In this document: positions 8,755-18,109 of the stretch, piece after piece | Layout of the letters: each line of letters opens with the position of its first letter | How positions within the stretch are numbered: position 1 is the first letter of the stretch | NCBI RefSeq assembly: GCF_001613425.1 | Contig: NZ_BDCI01000039.1 | Coordinates: 101,776 to 165,775 of the forward strand | Length of the DNA stretch: 64,000 bases | DNA from: Nocardia vulneris | GTDB taxonomy: Bacteria; Actinomycetota; Actinomycetes; Mycobacteriales; Mycobacteriaceae | Reading direction: 5' to 3' | The notes under the pieces: generated by a model | The model's database searches: none | What the model saw: the letters and a program-made list of their open reading frames with translations, nothing else | What the model was told of the DNA's origin: nothing | Made by a program: the position numbers and the translations under genes

Positions 8755-8789
8755 GGCCTTTGGGCCTCTGGGCTCGGGACCAACGACAG
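8755..8789 (+). promoter_or_regulatory. Tandem DosR-like boxes upstream of USP operon
   Basis: Two related sites, GGCCTTTGGGCC at 8755-8766 and GGGACCAACGACAG at 8776-8789, are spaced 21 bases start to start (two helical turns). A CTAACGTAC element at 8813-8821 could hold the -10. The same arrangement with nearly the same sequence occurs at 37125-37159 before the paralogous USP pair. Confidence 0.65.
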
Positions 8790-8857
8790 CCGCGCCGGGA
8801 CCCTCCGCATTTCTAACGTACAAGTACCGCAACACAGCACCTTCGAAGGGCGAAGAA

Positions 8858-9769
8858 ATGGCCACCCAGCTCACCGATGATCCGCACCGAATCGCCACGG
8901 CCCCAGTGGTAGTCGGCGTCGACGGCTCCGCGGCCGCCGACCACGCCGTGTGCTGGGCCGCCACCACCGCCGCGGCCCGCAGCCGCCGACTGCGGCTCGT
9001 CAACGGACTCGATATCGCCGCCAAGCGCGGGGTGCTGGGCAGCTATGACCTCATGATTCCCGCTGTGCTCGACTCGATTCGCCGCCAGGGTGGCGAACGG
9101 GTAGCCGCCGCGCGGGCGCTGGCCCTGCGCCTCGAGCCTAGCCTCGTCGTGGAAACCGAAGTATCCCAGTCGAATCCGGCAGAACTGCTGATCGATCGGT
9201 CCGCCGCGGCGCACCTCGTCGCGATCGGTGCGTCCGGCGAAGGCGCAACCATTCGCCATCTCGGATCCACCCTGCTGGCGGTGGCGAGCCACGGCCACGG
9301 ATCCATCGTGGTCGTCCGTGGCACCGAGTGGTCTCCCGATTCCACCGCTCCCGTGGTGGTCGGTGTCGACGGGAGCGCGGCGGGCGAAGTCGCGCTCGGC
9401 GCCGCCTTCGCCGAAGCGCGAGATCGAAACGCGCGCTTGGTCGCCGTGCACGTGTGGAGCGATCTGCATTTCGACAGGTTCGCCGGATTCTCGGGCACCA
9501 TCACCGATCCCACCGTCGCGGCCGAGGCGCACGCACTGCTCGCCACGCAGCTTTCCGGGTGGCACGACAAGTATCCCGAGGTCGTGGTCACCAGCGAGGT
9601 GTATCTGTCCGGACCTCGGCACTACCTGCTCGAGTGGTCCAAAGCCGCGCAGCTCGTGGTCGTCGGCAGCCGTGGCCGTGGTGGATTCCGCGGGCTGCTG
9701 CTCGGGTCGACCAGCAACGCGCTGGTCCAGCGCGCGCACTGCCCGGTCCAGGTAGTCCACGCGAGCTGA
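8858..9769 (+). CDS. Tandem-domain universal stress protein (type A)
   Basis: 303 residues. Two Usp domains; the second has 'GSRGRGGFRGLLLGSTSN' for ATP binding, the first the degenerate 'GASGEGATIRHLGSTLL'. Has 'NGLDIAAKRGVLGSYDLM' in place of the HGLDL segment of its paralogues. The ATG is preceded by CGAAGGGCGAAGAA. It heads a long same-strand run (8858-17236) with small gaps and is the first gene after the tandem boxes at 8755-8789, so it should be the most strongly induced gene of that unit. Confidence 0.93.
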   Translation: MATQLTDDPHRIATAPVVVGVDGSAAADHAVCWAATTAAARSRRLRLVNGLDIAAKRGVLGSYDLMIPAVLDSIRRQGGERVAAARALALRLEPSLVVETEVSQSNPAELLIDRSAAAHLVAIGASGEGATIRHLGSTLLAVASHGHGSIVVVRGTEWSPDSTAPVVVGVDGSAAGEVALGAAFAEARDRNARLVAVHVWSDLHFDRFAGFSGTITDPTVAAEAHALLATQLSGWHDKYPEVVVTSEVYLSGPRHYLLEWSKAAQLVVVGSRGRGGFRGLLLGSTSNALVQRAHCPVQVVHAS

Positions 9770-9808
9770 CCGGCTCCCCATTCGCTCGCCTCGAAAGGCT
9801 GAAATCAC

Positions 9809-10684
9809 GTGTCCAACAACATCATCAACCCACCCGTGCTGGTCGGCACCGACGGCTCCCCCGCCGCCACCGTCGCCGTGCGCTGGGCCGCTCGGGCAGC
9901 GGCCCGACACGGCGCACCGCTGCATATCGTCTACGCGATCGACGCACCGATGGACTTCGGACCGGGCATCGCTTTCGCCCAGATCGACTACGACGCATAC
10001 CGCAAGGCCGGTGCCGACATCACCGCCAAGGCCCGCGAGACGGCCATTGCCGCGGCAGGAACCCCAGATCTGGAGGTCAGCACCTTCGTTGTCGAAGCCC
10101 CCGCAATTCCGGTGCTGCGCGACCGGTCCGCACAGGCGCGCCTACTCGTCGTCGGCACCCATGGATACGGCGCAATCCGCCGAGGTCTGCTCGGCTCGGT
10201 GAGCACATCCCTGGCCCGGCACGCGAAGTGCCCGGTCGCGGTCGTCCCCGAGTCGACCGATGCCGCACCGGAGCGGGCCGGCGGTCCGGTGGTGGTCGGC
10301 GTCGACGGATCCGCCGGGGGTGCGCATGCGCTCGAAGTCGCTTTCGATGAAGCGGCGCGCCGCGGCGCGCCCTTGCTCGCGATCCTCACCTGGTCGGAAT
10401 TCAACCGCTACATCCCGCGCACGGACATGCAGACCGAAGCCGAGACACTGCTCGCCGAGACGATCGCCGGGTACCAGGAAAAGTTCCCCGAGGTCGCGGT
10501 GTCGCGGCTCGTCAAGGAAGCGCGCCCGGCCAAAAGCCTGCTCGCGGCGGCCGGCACGGCGCAACTCATCGTGGTCGGCAGCCACGGCCACGGCGGCTTC
10601 CCCGGCATGACGCTCGGATCGGTCAGTCAGGCGGTACTACACGGCGCCGACTGCCCGGTCATCATCACCCGCCCATCGAACTGA
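9809..10684 (+). CDS. Tandem-domain universal stress protein (type B)
   Basis: 291 residues starting at a GTG (GAAAGG ten bases upstream). Domain 1 carries 'GTHGYGAIRRGLLGSVST' and domain 2 'GSHGHGGFPGMTLGSVSQ', both full G-x2-G-x9-G-S/T ATP motifs. 'DFGPGIAFAQIDYDAYRKAG' is shared with the 38176 protein, which is clearly its closest relative in the window. 39 bases separate it from the type A gene and 21 from the dehydrogenase that follows. Confidence 0.93.
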   Translation: MSNNIINPPVLVGTDGSPAATVAVRWAARAAARHGAPLHIVYAIDAPMDFGPGIAFAQIDYDAYRKAGADITAKARETAIAAAGTPDLEVSTFVVEAPAIPVLRDRSAQARLLVVGTHGYGAIRRGLLGSVSTSLARHAKCPVAVVPESTDAAPERAGGPVVVGVDGSAGGAHALEVAFDEAARRGAPLLAILTWSEFNRYIPRTDMQTEAETLLAETIAGYQEKFPEVAVSRLVKEARPAKSLLAAAGTAQLIVVGSHGHGGFPGMTLGSVSQAVLHGADCPVIITRPSN

Positions 10685-10705
10685 TCCAATCAGAGGTGGA
10701 TTCAG

Positions 10706-11779
10706 ATGTACGCCATGACCTTTCGCGGCCCCGGTCAACCGAGCTGGGAGCAAGTCCCCGAACCGGTGATCCAGGACGGTACCGACGTGATCGTGCGCGT
10801 GGACGCGGTCACGATCTGCGGGACGGATCTGCACATCCTCAAAGGCGATGTCCCCGAAGTGACGCCGGGGCGCATCCTCGGCCACGAAGCGGTGGGCACA
10901 GTGACCGAGGTCGGTTCGAGCGTCCGCACACGCAAAGTAGGTGACCGAGTTCTGATCTCGTGCATCTCGGCGTGCGGTGCGTGCCGATTCTGCAAGGAGG
11001 GCCGCTATGGCCAGTGTCTCGGTGGTGGCGGCTGGCTCCTCGGTCACCTGATCGACGGCACCCAGGCCGAATTCGTGCGCGTGCCCTTCGCCGATCTGTC
11101 GACGCACGCGATACCGGCCGGCCTGACCGACGAGCAGATGTTGATGCTGGCCGACATCCTGCCCACCAGCCACGAAGTAGGCGTCCTCCACGGTGGCGTC
11201 CGGCCCGGCGATGTGGTCGTCATCGTCGGCGCCGGGCCCATCGGCCTGGCCGCGATCATGACCGCCCGCTTGTACAGTCCGGGCCATATCGTCGTCATCG
11301 ACGTAACCGACAGCCGGCTGGTGGCCGCCACGAAGCTCGGTGCGGATATCACCCTCAACAGCAGACGCGACGACGTCCGAGCACGCATCGCGCGACTGAC
11401 CGACGGGCTGGGCGCCGACGTCGTCATGGAAGCTGTCGGTACACCCGAAACCTTCGAGCTTTCCGTCGATCTCGTACGACCGGGCGGGCATGTCGCCAAC
11501 ATCGGCGTGCACGGCGCCCCGGCAACGCTGCACCTGGAACGGATCTGGATCCGCGATCTGACGATCACCACCGGACTGGTCGATACGAACTCCACGCCCA
11601 CGCTGATCCAGCTCATCCGCAGCGGGCAGCTCGATCCGGCACCGATCGTCACGCACCGCTTCGAGATGTCCGAATTCCCCATCGCCTATGACGTTTTCGC
11701 CCGCTCCGCGCAGACCGGCGCTCTCAAGGTCATGGTCTCCCGATCCGCTGTCGGCGAATCCGCGCCCACCGCACTGTAA
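10706..11779 (+). CDS. Zinc-dependent alcohol dehydrogenase (MDR family)
   Basis: 357 residues, medium-chain dehydrogenase/reductase. The catalytic zinc ligands Cys38 ('TICGTDLH') and His60-Glu61 ('GHEAVG') are present, as is the structural-zinc lobe 'CGACRFCKEGRYGQC'. The Rossmann motif 'VVIVGAGPIGLAAI' and a downstream 'VIDV' acid indicate NAD(H) use. It should interconvert an alcohol and an aldehyde or ketone in the cytosol. The absence of one expected extra Cys in 'CISACGACRFC' leaves the four structural-zinc Cys intact. Set among USP genes, 26 bases before the next USP, it may recycle NADH when respiration stops; substrate unknown. Confidence 0.9.
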   Translation: MYAMTFRGPGQPSWEQVPEPVIQDGTDVIVRVDAVTICGTDLHILKGDVPEVTPGRILGHEAVGTVTEVGSSVRTRKVGDRVLISCISACGACRFCKEGRYGQCLGGGGWLLGHLIDGTQAEFVRVPFADLSTHAIPAGLTDEQMLMLADILPTSHEVGVLHGGVRPGDVVVIVGAGPIGLAAIMTARLYSPGHIVVIDVTDSRLVAATKLGADITLNSRRDDVRARIARLTDGLGADVVMEAVGTPETFELSVDLVRPGGHVANIGVHGAPATLHLERIWIRDLTITTGLVDTNSTPTLIQLIRSGQLDPAPIVTHRFEMSEFPIAYDVFARSAQTGALKVMVSRSAVGESAPTAL

Positions 11780-11805
11780 TCCACCCGAACACCGAGGAAG
11801 ACGAG

Positions 11806-12726
11806 ATGAACACTCCGGAGAACGCAACACCGCACCGCCTCGCATCAGCGCGCGTCGTCGTCGGCGTCGACGGATCGGCCGGATCCGACGACGCGCTCCG
11901 CTGGGCCGCGCACGCCGCGTCCCGCCGTCGCAGAGGACTTCATCTTCTGCACGGCCTCGACCTGGCCGCTACCCGCGCCAAACTCGCCAGACACGACGTC
12001 TTGACGGGCCCCATCATCGAGATGAGCTTCCAGCGCGGCCGTAAGGTCGTCGACGATGCCTACCGGCTCGCGCTCCAGGTCGACCCCGAGCTCAGTGTCA
12101 CCACCGAGGTGTCCGACGCCAAGGCGGCCGAAGTTCTCATCCAGGCCTCGAGCGCAGCGCATCTGGTGGTGCTCGGGGCCACCGGCAATGCAGGCACATT
12201 CGCGCACCTGGGCTCGACCCTGCTCGCAGTCACCAGCCACGGCCACGGCTCGGTCGTTGTGGTCCGCGGCAACGGATCCGGGCAGGTGCACGAACGAACC
12301 GGCGCGGTGGTGGTCGGGGCCGACGCGACCACCGCGGGTGACGCGGCCATCGCCGCCGCCTTCGCCGAGGCCTCGGATCGCGGCGCCGAATTGATTGTCG
12401 TCCACGCCTGGAGTGACTGGAACTTCTACGGATTCGCAGGTAGAGCCGATCTCGGACTCGTCGAGAGCGAGATCGAGAACTCCGAAGACGCGCTGCTCGC
12501 CGAACGTCTCGCCGGCTGGCAGGAGAAGTACCCGGACGTGCGCGTCACTCGGTTGGTCAGTTCCGGTGGACCGGTCCGGCCGCTGATGGAGCTGTCCGGC
12601 ACGGCGCAGCTGCTCGTCGTCGGCACCCGCGGCCACGGCGCGTTCACCGGACTGCTGCTCGGATCCACCAGCAATTTCCTTGTCCAGCATGCCCATTGCC
12701 CTGTCATGGTCACCCATCAGGAATGA
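11806..12726 (+). CDS. Tandem-domain universal stress protein (type A, unpaired)
   Basis: 306 residues with two Usp domains, ending 'LVQHAHCPVMVTHQE' like the 3743 protein. The second-domain ATP motif is 'GTRGHGAFTGLLLGSTSN' and the first is 'GATGNAGTFAHLGSTLL'. Unlike the other three type A proteins it has no type B partner downstream; a DUF2267 gene follows after 14 bases. The segment after 'HGLDLAATRAKL' differs from its paralogues, so it may bind a different partner. Confidence 0.92.
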   Translation: MNTPENATPHRLASARVVVGVDGSAGSDDALRWAAHAASRRRRGLHLLHGLDLAATRAKLARHDVLTGPIIEMSFQRGRKVVDDAYRLALQVDPELSVTTEVSDAKAAEVLIQASSAAHLVVLGATGNAGTFAHLGSTLLAVTSHGHGSVVVVRGNGSGQVHERTGAVVVGADATTAGDAAIAAAFAEASDRGAELIVVHAWSDWNFYGFAGRADLGLVESEIENSEDALLAERLAGWQEKYPDVRVTRLVSSGGPVRPLMELSGTAQLLVVGTRGHGAFTGLLLGSTSNFLVQHAHCPVMVTHQE

Positions 12727-12740
12727 CCGAGGAGACCGTC

Positions 12741-13364
12741 ATGTCGCACAAACGAGATCCTTTCGGCCCTGCCGTGCACTCCGCCAACGTCTGGCTGCGC
12801 CATGTCGCGGACGGCATGGCCACCGACGATCGCCTCTTCGCCTATCGAGCCACCCGGGCGTGGCTGCACACCGTGCGTGACCGCCTCGAACTGCACGCCG
12901 CCGCACATTTGAGCGCGCAGCTGCCAGAACTGTTGCGTGGCATCTTCTTCGAAGGCTGGGTGCCGGACCGCGCGCCGAAACGGCGCGAAGTGAACGATAT
13001 GCTCGCCGATTTCGCGTGCGCGGCGGGCGTCACCGACGACGAAGCCGTCGGTTTGCTGTGGATCGTCACCGACGCGTTCCGCGATCTGTGCTCCCCCGGG
13101 TTGCTCGATCATCTGTTCTCCCGGCTGCCCGCCCCGCTGAACCGAATCCTGCTCGGCACCTCACCGGGACCGAATGACGAAGAGACAGTAGAGGATCGAC
13201 TCACCGAACTGTCCGATCGCGTACAGACGCTGACCGAGGCGGTCGCGGTGCTCACCCGCGGACTGGAATATCGCCCCGATATCGAACCCGCCAGTACCCG
13301 ATCCGAGATCGCTGCCCAGGAGGCCCACCGGTTACTCCTGGCCGAATACGCAGATGAGCCGTGA
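12741..13364 (+). CDS. DUF2267-domain protein
   Basis: 207 residues. The region ~25-130 has the DUF2267 pattern: 'LHTVRDRLELHAAAHLSAQL' followed by 'LLRGIFFEGWVPDR'. These proteins are small, helical and of unknown function, often found with USPs in DosR-like clusters. A frame extension to 12696 overlaps the previous gene; ATG 12741 with GGAG eight bases upstream is preferred. The C-terminal third (~145-207) contains a probable short coiled coil ('RLTELSDRVQTLTEAVAVL'). Its stop overlaps the start of the next gene by 11 bases. Confidence 0.85.
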   Translation: MSHKRDPFGPAVHSANVWLRHVADGMATDDRLFAYRATRAWLHTVRDRLELHAAAHLSAQLPELLRGIFFEGWVPDRAPKRREVNDMLADFACAAGVTDDEAVGLLWIVTDAFRDLCSPGLLDHLFSRLPAPLNRILLGTSPGPNDEETVEDRLTELSDRVQTLTEAVAVLTRGLEYRPDIEPASTRSEIAAQEAHRLLLAEYADEP

Positions 13365-14028
13365 AATGCGAACGAAGACAGCACTCGTCGTGGGAACCGC
13401 GACCTATCTGGCCGGTCTGGCAGCGGGCTACCAGGTGCTCCTGCGCCGCTGGTGCCTGACCTGGGGCGCAACCGAGGACGAAGTCACTCGTGAAATGCCG
13501 GGTGACGAATTGCTCACCGCACCGGACGTCATTGCCACCAGGGCGATCACGATCGCGACCAGCCCGGGTGCGATCTGGCCATGGCTGGTCCAGCTCGGTC
13601 CCGGCCGCGGCGGCGCCTACACCTACGACTGGATCGAGAACCTGCTCGGGCTGAACATGCACAGCGCGAACGAGATTCTCCCACAGTTCCAGAACATCTC
13701 TGTCGGAGACTCTTTCGCCCTGGGTACGAGCGGGCCACGCATGCGTGTGGCCGTTCTCGAACCCGAGCACGCCTTGGTCTTCGCGTCCGCGGACGGGAAC
13801 TGGGTGTGGTCGTTCGGGCTGTACCCGACCGACGGAGGCACCCGGCTGGTGAGCCGGAACCGGATCGCGGTACCGGGCGCCCGCTTGCCGGGCAGACTCT
13901 TCAACCGGCTCGTCATGGAGCCCGGCAGCTGGGTCATGGAGCGCAAGATGCTCATCGGCATCGAACAGCGGGCCGAACGCAACAGCACGCCGGTTGCCGA
14001 GCGTCCGGTCGACGCTCGGACAGGCTAG
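13354..14028 (+). CDS. SRPBCC-family protein
   Basis: 224 residues. An N-terminal hydrophobic stretch (~10-26) may tether it to the membrane; the rest looks like a START/polyketide-cyclase fold, with 'SPGAIWPWLVQLGPGRGGAY' and 'NISVGDSF' typical of actinobacterial SRPBCC proteins that carry a hydrophobic ligand pocket. Ligand and role are unknown. Overlaps the DUF2267 gene at its start, so translation is likely coupled, and is followed 19 bases later by the HAD-GH65 gene. Confidence 0.8.
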   Translation: MSREMRTKTALVVGTATYLAGLAAGYQVLLRRWCLTWGATEDEVTREMPGDELLTAPDVIATRAITIATSPGAIWPWLVQLGPGRGGAYTYDWIENLLGLNMHSANEILPQFQNISVGDSFALGTSGPRMRVAVLEPEHALVFASADGNWVWSFGLYPTDGGTRLVSRNRIAVPGARLPGRLFNRLVMEPGSWVMERKMLIGIEQRAERNSTPVAERPVDARTG

Positions 14029-14047
14029 CCGCGAAAGCCCGGCAGCT

Positions 14048-17000
14048 ATGGCACACATCGCACCGTCCGGCCCGCTCGGCGCTCGTCCGCCCTACGACGC
14101 CGTACTGTTCGACATGGACGGAGTGGTCACCGACACCGCCACAGTCCACGCGGCCGCGTGGAAACAGTTGTTCGACACAGTTCTACGTGATGACCGGCTC
14201 ACCACGACAGTGCCGCCGCGTCCGTTCGAGGATGCGGACTATCACCGTCTGGTCGACGGCCGGGCCCGCACGGACGGAGTCGCGGCTTTCCTGTCGTCCC
14301 GCGGCATCACCTTGCCACCGGGCAGCGACACCGACCCGGACGACGCGTGGACGGTTAATGGTCTGGCCAATCGCAAGAACTCGATCTTCCTGACACTGCT
14401 TGCCCAGCAAGGCGTCCGGGCCTTTCCCAGCACCGTCGACCTGGTGTGCCGGTTACGCAACGGAGGGGTGCCCGTCGGCCTGGTCACCGCGAGCCGCAAT
14501 GCGCACGCGATCTTGACAGCCGCGGGTCTCACCGATCTGTTCGATGTCGTGATCGACGGTGATACTGCCGAAACACTGGCGCTGCCAGGCAAACCCGACC
14601 CCGCACTCTTTCTCGAAGCAGCGCGCCGCCTCGGCGTCCCCCCGCAACGAGCGGCGGTGGTAGAGGACGCGCCCTCAGGTGTGCGAGCCGGCGTGGCGGG
14701 CGGATTCGGACTCGTCGTGGGCGTCGATCGCCGACTGCACCCGGACGGTCTGGCGGCCGCCGGGGCCGACTTCGTCGTGCGCGACGTCGCCGAGCTCGAC
14801 CTCGGCGTGCTATTCACCGATCCCTGGCTGCTCAGCTACGGCGGTTCGGACTCCGCGCACGAGCGACAGCGCGAGGCCCTCACGACACTCGCCAACGGCT
14901 ACTTCGGCACCCGTGGCTGCTCGCCCGAATATTTCTGTGGCCGAACGCATTACCCAGGAACCTATATCGCTGGTGTATACAACCGGCGTACTGGAACCCT
15001 CGCGCAGCGCACGATCGAGGAGGAGCAGATCGTCAATGTCCCGAATTGGCTCCCGCTCGACATCCGCTTCGGTGGTGTCTGGTGGTCCGACGAGGCGGTG
15101 GCGGTCCGCAACGAACGCCGCGACCTCGACCTGCGCACTGGAATCTACACGCGCACCGCGCTACTGGTGGAGCCCCAGGGACGAACGCTCCTGGTCACTC
15201 AGCGCCGCATCGTCTCGATGGCACGACCGCACGTAGCCGCGCTCGAGACGACAGTGGTCCCGCAGGGCTGGAGCGGCGAGGTCGACGTTCGATCGGGTAT
15301 CGATGCGGGCGTGACCAACTCCAACGTCGCGGAGTACCCCTCGTTCACCCACCGGCAGCTGACTCGGATCGAGGCCGATCCGGTCGACGAGCACACCTTC
15401 ACGGTGCAGGCGGAGACGAGTTCGAGCCGCATCCGCATCGCCGTCGCGGCCCGGACCACCCTTCGCGGCACGATCGCAAGCCGTCCGGTCGCCGAAAACG
15501 ATGGTGCAGAGCATTACTCCCAAGTGCTGCATGTCCCCGTACAAGACGGACAGCCCACCGTCGTCGACAAGGTCGTCGCGATCGTCACGTCCAGAGACCA
15601 CGCCATCGCCGCGCCCGCCCTCGGCGCCGTGACCGAATTAAACCGTGCACCTGCGGGTTTCACCGGACTGTTCCTCGAACATCACGATGCCTGGACCGCG
15701 CTGTGGGACCAGCTGGCGATCGAACTCGACGGGACCGACACCCAGACCCGGCTCGTGCTGAATCTGCACCTGTTCCACCTCGCGCAAACACTCACCGAGC
15801 ACACGGCCGAGCACGATGCGGGAATACCCGTGCGCGGTCTGCACGGGGAAGGCTATCGCGGCCACATTTTCTGGGACGAACTGTTCGTCATGCCGCTACT
15901 CACCCTGCATCGGCCCGAGGTGGCCAAGGCCGCGCTCCGATACCGTGCCCGCAGGCTCCCCGCCGCCCGTTTCGCGGCGGCCGAACACGGCTGGCGCGGT
16001 GCGCTGTTTCCGTGGCAGAGCGGTAGCGACGGCCGGGAGGAGACGCCGGCGCAACTGTTCAATCCCCGTTCGAAACGGTGGATGCCCGACAACTCGCGGC
16101 ACCAACGCCATGTCGGACTCGCGATCGCTTACAACGCCTGGCAATTCTACGAATGCACCGGCGACCTCACCTGGCTCGCCGAACACGGCGCCGAACTGAT
16201 CATCGAAGTCGCACGACTGTTCACCGCCATGACCCGCCACGACCGCGCCGCCGATCGCTACCACCTCGACGGGGTGATGGGACCCGACGAATACCACGAC
16301 GGGTATCCCGACGCCCCGGGCACCGGGCTGCGCGACAACGCCTATACCAACGTACTCGCCGCCTGGGTATGCGGCAAAGCGGTCGAAACATTGGACCTCC
16401 TCGCCGGGCACGCCCGCGAAACGCTCTGCCGCCGAATGCATATCGATGATCCTGCGGAACCCGCGCAGTGGACGCGCCGCAGCCTGCGGATGGCGGTGCC
16501 GTTCCACGACGGCGTGCTCAGCCAATTCGACGGCTACGCCGAACTCGCCGAACTCGACTGGGACAACTACCGGCACCGCTACGGCAACATCGGCCGGCTC
16601 GATCTCATCCTCGAAGCCGAAGGCGACACCACCAACCGGTACAAGCTCGCCAAACAGGCCGACGTACTGATGCTGATCTATCTGCTCGGCCCGGGCCGCC
16701 TGCTCGAATTCCTCGACCGTCTCGGCTACCCGTGCACCCGCGAAACCCTTGATCGCACAGTGGATTACTACCTACACCGCACCAGTGACGGGTCCACCCT
16801 GAGCCAGGTGGTACACGCCTCGGTGCTGGCCCGGATGCGACCCGAACGGGCCTGGGCGGTCTTTCAGCGGGCCCTGGTGGCCGATCTCGACGACACCCAG
16901 GGCGGCACCACCCAGCACGGCATCCACTTCGCCGCGATGGCAGGCACGGTCGACATCGTGATCCGCGCGTTCGCCGGCCTGCGCTGTTACCGTGATCGGC

Positions 17001-17236
17001 TGGTCTTCGATCCGCGGCTGCCACAGCAACTCTCGGGCGTCCGGTTCGGCCTGCACTACCGCGGGCACCGCATCGATGTCGCTCTCGATCACCATCGACT
17101 GCGCCTCACCAGCAGACCGGCCGCAAGTGCCGCACCGATCGATCTCGATGTCGCGGGCTCGTCCGCGACCCTGCACAGCGGCCAGACCCAGGAATTCGAC
17201 CTCGCCCCGGCGGATGCCCGACTGCCGGTCGAGTAG
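14048..17236 (+). CDS. Fused beta-phosphoglucomutase (HAD) and GH65 glycoside phosphorylase
   Basis: 1062 residues from ATG 14048 (an upstream start at 13994 would overlap the previous gene). Residues ~15-250 are a HAD beta-phosphoglucomutase-like domain with nucleophile Asp22/Asp24 in 'FDMDGVV' and 'VEDAPSGVRAG'. Residues ~265-1050 are a full GH65 phosphorylase: N-terminal beta-sandwich, (alpha/alpha)6 barrel with general-acid Glu748 in 'VMGPDEYHDG', and a phosphate-site region 'KLAKQADVLMLIYLL'. Together they could phosphorolyse an alpha-glucobiose (trehalose, maltose or kojibiose) to beta-glucose-1-phosphate and convert that to glucose-6-phosphate without ATP. The architecture resembles M. 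tuberculosis Rv2006 (otsB1), a DosR-regulon gene, and the Rv3400-Rv3401 pair. Substrate is not determinable here. Confidence 0.9.
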   Translation: MAHIAPSGPLGARPPYDAVLFDMDGVVTDTATVHAAAWKQLFDTVLRDDRLTTTVPPRPFEDADYHRLVDGRARTDGVAAFLSSRGITLPPGSDTDPDDAWTVNGLANRKNSIFLTLLAQQGVRAFPSTVDLVCRLRNGGVPVGLVTASRNAHAILTAAGLTDLFDVVIDGDTAETLALPGKPDPALFLEAARRLGVPPQRAAVVEDAPSGVRAGVAGGFGLVVGVDRRLHPDGLAAAGADFVVRDVAELDLGVLFTDPWLLSYGGSDSAHERQREALTTLANGYFGTRGCSPEYFCGRTHYPGTYIAGVYNRRTGTLAQRTIEEEQIVNVPNWLPLDIRFGGVWWSDEAVAVRNERRDLDLRTGIYTRTALLVEPQGRTLLVTQRRIVSMARPHVAALETTVVPQGWSGEVDVRSGIDAGVTNSNVAEYPSFTHRQLTRIEADPVDEHTFTVQAETSSSRIRIAVAARTTLRGTIASRPVAENDGAEHYSQVLHVPVQDGQPTVVDKVVAIVTSRDHAIAAPALGAVTELNRAPAGFTGLFLEHHDAWTALWDQLAIELDGTDTQTRLVLNLHLFHLAQTLTEHTAEHDAGIPVRGLHGEGYRGHIFWDELFVMPLLTLHRPEVAKAALRYRARRLPAARFAAAEHGWRGALFPWQSGSDGREETPAQLFNPRSKRWMPDNSRHQRHVGLAIAYNAWQFYECTGDLTWLAEHGAELIIEVARLFTAMTRHDRAADRYHLDGVMGPDEYHDGYPDAPGTGLRDNAYTNVLAAWVCGKAVETLDLLAGHARETLCRRMHIDDPAEPAQWTRRSLRMAVPFHDGVLSQFDGYAELAELDWDNYRHRYGNIGRLDLILEAEGDTTNRYKLAKQADVLMLIYLLGPGRLLEFLDRLGYPCTRETLDRTVDYYLHRTSDGSTLSQVVHASVLARMRPERAWAVFQRALVADLDDTQGGTTQHGIHFAAMAGTVDIVIRAFAGLRCYRDRLVFDPRLPQQLSGVRFGLHYRGHRIDVALDHHRLRLTSRPAASAAPIDLDVAGSSATLHSGQTQEFDLAPADARLPVE

Positions 17237-17268
17237 CCGAGACAGAGTCGGATAGTCCTGTGCACTGA

Positions 17269-17279
17269 GGACTTTCGCC
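17269..17279 (+). promoter_or_regulatory. DosR-like box GGACTTTCGCC
   Basis: GGACTTTCGCC lies 33 bases after the GH65 stop and 67 before the SDR start, the only real gap in the 8858-21227 same-strand run. It differs by one base from the DosR-type core GGACTTTCGGCC, so a secondary promoter here is plausible. Confidence 0.45.
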
Positions 17280-17345
17280 AGGCTCGCACGGAGGCCATGA
17301 GACGCCACGCTCTAGGGACACGAAACATCAGGAGGGTTGTCGGCC

Positions 17346-18077
17346 ATGAACAATTTCAGCGGACGAAGTGCCATCGTCACCGGTGGCGCGCGCGGCATCG
17401 GCGCCGCCATCGTACGAGCACTCGCGAAGGAGAACATCGCGGTCGTGGTCGCCGACCTGCTCGAGCGGGAAGGCACCGAACTTGCCCGTTCACTCGGGCC
17501 GAACGTCATGTTCCAACGCCTCGACGTCACCGACAAGTCGATGTGGCGCGACGTCATCGACCAGACCGCCGCCACTTTCGGGCCGCTCGCGATCCTGGTC
17601 AACAACGCGGGAATCCTCGATTTCGGCAGCATCGAGGACGAGTCACCGGCGATGTTCCGCCACGTCGTCGAGGTCAATCTGTACGGATCCTGGCTCGGCA
17701 TGCACATGGCCGTTCCGCACCTGCGGGCCGGGGGCGGCGGTGTGATAGTCAATATCTCCTCGACGGCGGGGCTGGTCGGTTACGCGGGCATCGGCGGCTA
17801 CGTCGCCAGCAAATGGGGTCTGCGTGGTCTCACCAAAGCCGCCGCCCTCGAGCTCGGCCGCGACGACATCCGGGTGTGCTCGGTGCATCCCGGCCCGATT
17901 CACACGCCGATGACCGCCGGTCTGGATGAATCGATGGCGGCCGCCCAGCCGTTGGCCCGCTTCGGCGAGCCGGACGAGGTGGCGGCGATGGTGCGCTTCC
18001 TCATCACCGAGGCCACCTTCTCTACCGGCTCGGAATTCGTCCTCGACGGCGGCGCGACCGCGGGCGCGGCGGGCTGA
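17346..18077 (+). CDS. Short-chain dehydrogenase/reductase
   Basis: 243 residues. 'TGGARGIGAAIV' is the NAD(P)-binding glycine motif, 'LVNNAGILDF' the NNAG motif, and 'SSTAGLVGYAGIGGYVASKW' the catalytic Ser-Tyr-Lys. Asp in 'VVADLLE' suggests NAD(H) preference. It resembles 3-alpha/20-beta-hydroxysteroid dehydrogenase and FabG3-like proteins; the actual substrate is open. ATG 17346 is nine bases from GGAGGG; a TTG at 17337 is the only upstream alternative. It may lead a unit with the ABC transporter 32 bases on. Confidence 0.88.
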   Translation: MNNFSGRSAIVTGGARGIGAAIVRALAKENIAVVVADLLEREGTELARSLGPNVMFQRLDVTDKSMWRDVIDQTAATFGPLAILVNNAGILDFGSIEDESPAMFRHVVEVNLYGSWLGMHMAVPHLRAGGGGVIVNISSTAGLVGYAGIGGYVASKWGLRGLTKAAALELGRDDIRVCSVHPGPIHTPMTAGLDESMAAAQPLARFGEPDEVAAMVRFLITEATFSTGSEFVLDGGATAGAAG

Positions 18078-18109
18078 ATCGGCCACCACCGCACGAAAGA
18101 CGAACTGCC

